From contig NZ_QKTV01000003.1 of the NCBI RefSeq assembly GCF_003362725.1, forward strand, positions 62,001 to 126,000: 64,000 bases of DNA. The letters run 5' to 3'. Positions 63,084-64,000 of the stretch are shown in pieces. Both the position numbers and the translations under genes were made by a program. The number at the start of each line of letters is the position of its first letter. Positions within the stretch are counted from its first letter, which is position 1. A model generated the notes under the pieces. The model did not search any database, was not told the DNA's origin, and worked only from the letters and a program-made list of their open reading frames with translations. Source of the stretch: Winogradskyella aurantiaca. Lineage in GTDB: Bacteria; Bacteroidota; Bacteroidia; Flavobacteriales; Flavobacteriaceae.

Positions 63084-63117
63084 AATTCAATATTTTAGTG
63101 ATAACTAATATTGAATT
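63084..63117. promoter_or_regulatory. Hairpin between fumC and the FG-GAP gene
   Basis: AATTCAATATT (63084-63094) and AATATTGAATT (63107-63117) are perfect 11-base arms around 12 bases, ending two bases before the ATG at 63120. Without a T tract it is not a clear terminator; it could hide the start of the next gene in RNA. Confidence 0.45.
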
Positions 63118-63119
63118 AC

Positions 63120-64000
63120 ATGAAAAAAATTACCTTACTGCTGCTCTGTTTCACAACCACTTATCTTACATCACAAACAGAATTTGGGGCCAAATCTTTA
63201 ATTTCTGGGACAGGAACTCAACCTTATCGAATTGATTCAGGTTTTATAGATGAAGATGAATACCCAGATTTTGTCGTCGGTACCTTTGGAAGTAGCACTA
63301 TCGAAGTTTTTCTAAATGATGGTATAGGTGGTTTTGAACCCAAGACTCTAGTAACTAATTCCTTGGCTGGTATTGCAGATATGAAGCTAGTGGATTTAAA
63401 TGATGATATTTTTCTAGATATCCTCGTCTGTGGTGGTACCAAGTTAGTTTGGTTTGCCAATAACGGAGATGGTACTTTTTCTTCTGAAAACACCATTTCA
63501 AGTTCTTTAAATGACGCCTTCTACGTATCACCAGGGCAAATAGATGGTAATACAACAATTGATGTAATGGTTTGCTCTACAGGGGCGAATGAGGTGCTGT
63601 GGTTTTCTAATGATGGTACTGGTACTTTTACGCAAGCATCTGAAGTAGTAGATAACACGATATCAAGACCTTCAGTTATCAGTTTAAAAGATGTTGATAA
63701 TGATGGTGACCTAGACGCTTTGGTTTCAAGCTCAATAGTACCTTCAGGTGGTAGTCCTACACCAAATGGTATTGAGTTATTTATAAATAATTTGGTTGGC
63801 TCTGGAACAGTTTCATTCACTAAAGAGACTGACCCTGTAAGTGAGAATAAGATTTATATGTTTGATACAATATTTGAAGACCCCAACGATTTTCAAAATA
63901 CGGTAATTTTTGCTGCAGATTTTGGGTTTGGGAATCAAGGCTCTTTATATCGAATTGAAGAAGGGGGTTCAGGATATTCAGAAGAGGCTATTTCTACTTC
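63120..64000 (+). CDS. Secreted FG-GAP/VCBS-repeat protein, N-terminal part (runs off right edge)
   Basis: The first 293 codons of a secreted protein. A signal peptide (MKKITLLLLCFTTTYLTSQ) is followed by repeats with the pattern of FG-GAP/VCBS beta-propellers: several D-x-N-D-D or D-x-D-x-D-G segments such as LKDVDNDGDLDALVS near residue 185, which bind calcium in this family. The frame is open to the end of the window. In Bacteroidota such proteins are often large, surface exposed and exported by type IX secretion; the C-terminus that would show this is not visible. Confidence 0.8.
   Translation, partial: MKKITLLLLCFTTTYLTSQTEFGAKSLISGTGTQPYRIDSGFIDEDEYPDFVVGTFGSSTIEVFLNDGIGGFEPKTLVTNSLAGIADMKLVDLNDDIFLDILVCGGTKLVWFANNGDGTFSSENTISSSLNDAFYVSPGQIDGNTTIDVMVCSTGANEVLWFSNDGTGTFTQASEVVDNTISRPSVISLKDVDNDGDLDALVSSSIVPSGGSPTPNGIELFINNLVGSGTVSFTKETDPVSENKIYMFDTIFEDPNDFQNTVIFAADFGFGNQGSLYRIEEGGSGYSEEAIST

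Noticed and set aside
1-64000. CRISPR arrays, insertion sequences, integrons, rRNA or tRNA genes
   Set aside because: No regular spaced repeats, transposase or integrase frames, terminal repeats or structural RNA genes were found by reading both strands.

Overview
The window is a compact, AT-rich chromosomal segment from a member of the Bacteroidota, almost certainly the family Flavobacteriaceae. Evidence: a fused LpxC-FabZ, PorX (the type IX secretion regulator), a TonB receptor with an N-terminal carboxypeptidase-like domain, several flavobacterial families (DUF4251, DUF2452, DUF6146, DUF6787, DUF4421, DUF5916), and a Bacteroidota-type -7 promoter box (TAnnTTTG) upstream of many genes. No tRNA, rRNA, CRISPR array, prophage or insertion sequence was seen. 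Genes are packed tightly; the only stretch over 300 bases without a gene (38016-38320) is a divergent regulatory region.

Layout. 1-7436: mixed small operons (bestrophin-type channel, DUF4251 lipoprotein, FAD oxidoreductase, MscS channel, thioesterase, small conserved proteins). 7480-15257: a complete histidine operon on the minus strand (hisG-D-C-B-H-A-F-IE) ending in a divergent TruA-family pseudouridine synthase and preceded by what reads as a full attenuator: an 18-residue leader peptide with four consecutive His codons, an antiterminator pairing and an intrinsic terminator. 15478-26204: SPFH protein, vWA protein, fabG, sucD and the lipid A cluster (lpxD, lpxC-fabZ, lpxA, efp, second lpxD-like gene), then an HD phosphohydrolase. 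26239-35787, mostly plus strand: porX, tsaE, a 45-codon exported peptide overlapping a membrane protein gene, ald, an aminotransferase/sugar-nucleotide dehydratase pair, proline dehydrogenase and aroB. 35784-38320: a DinB-family gene broken by one in-frame TAG, an Lrp-type regulator, and an M14 peptidase divergent from an XRE regulator with repeated operator-like palindromes between them. 38321-46141: lipoprotein, TerC, topoisomerase IV (parE, a 155-aa membrane protein, parC) and ychF. 46307-51388: outer-surface protein, ferredoxin, LuxC-type acyl-CoA reductase, serC-serA. 51452-55776: DUF6146, DUF6787, a His-rich exported protein, TonB receptor and lipoprotein, probably a metal-uptake locus. 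55828-64000: DUF5916 barrel, LolD-type ATPase, two tandem DUF4421 paralogues, fumC and the start of an FG-GAP repeat protein.

The point most worth following is the histidine operon. In enteric bacteria TruA was originally named HisT because loss of its pseudouridines in tRNA-His derepresses his attenuation. Here a TruA paralogue with an altered active-site loop is the last gene of an operon that itself appears controlled by a His-codon attenuator, so a translational feedback loop is possible. Other unusual items are the XRE/M14 operator pairs, the overlapping small exported peptide gene, and the DinB gene with a single nonsense codon.
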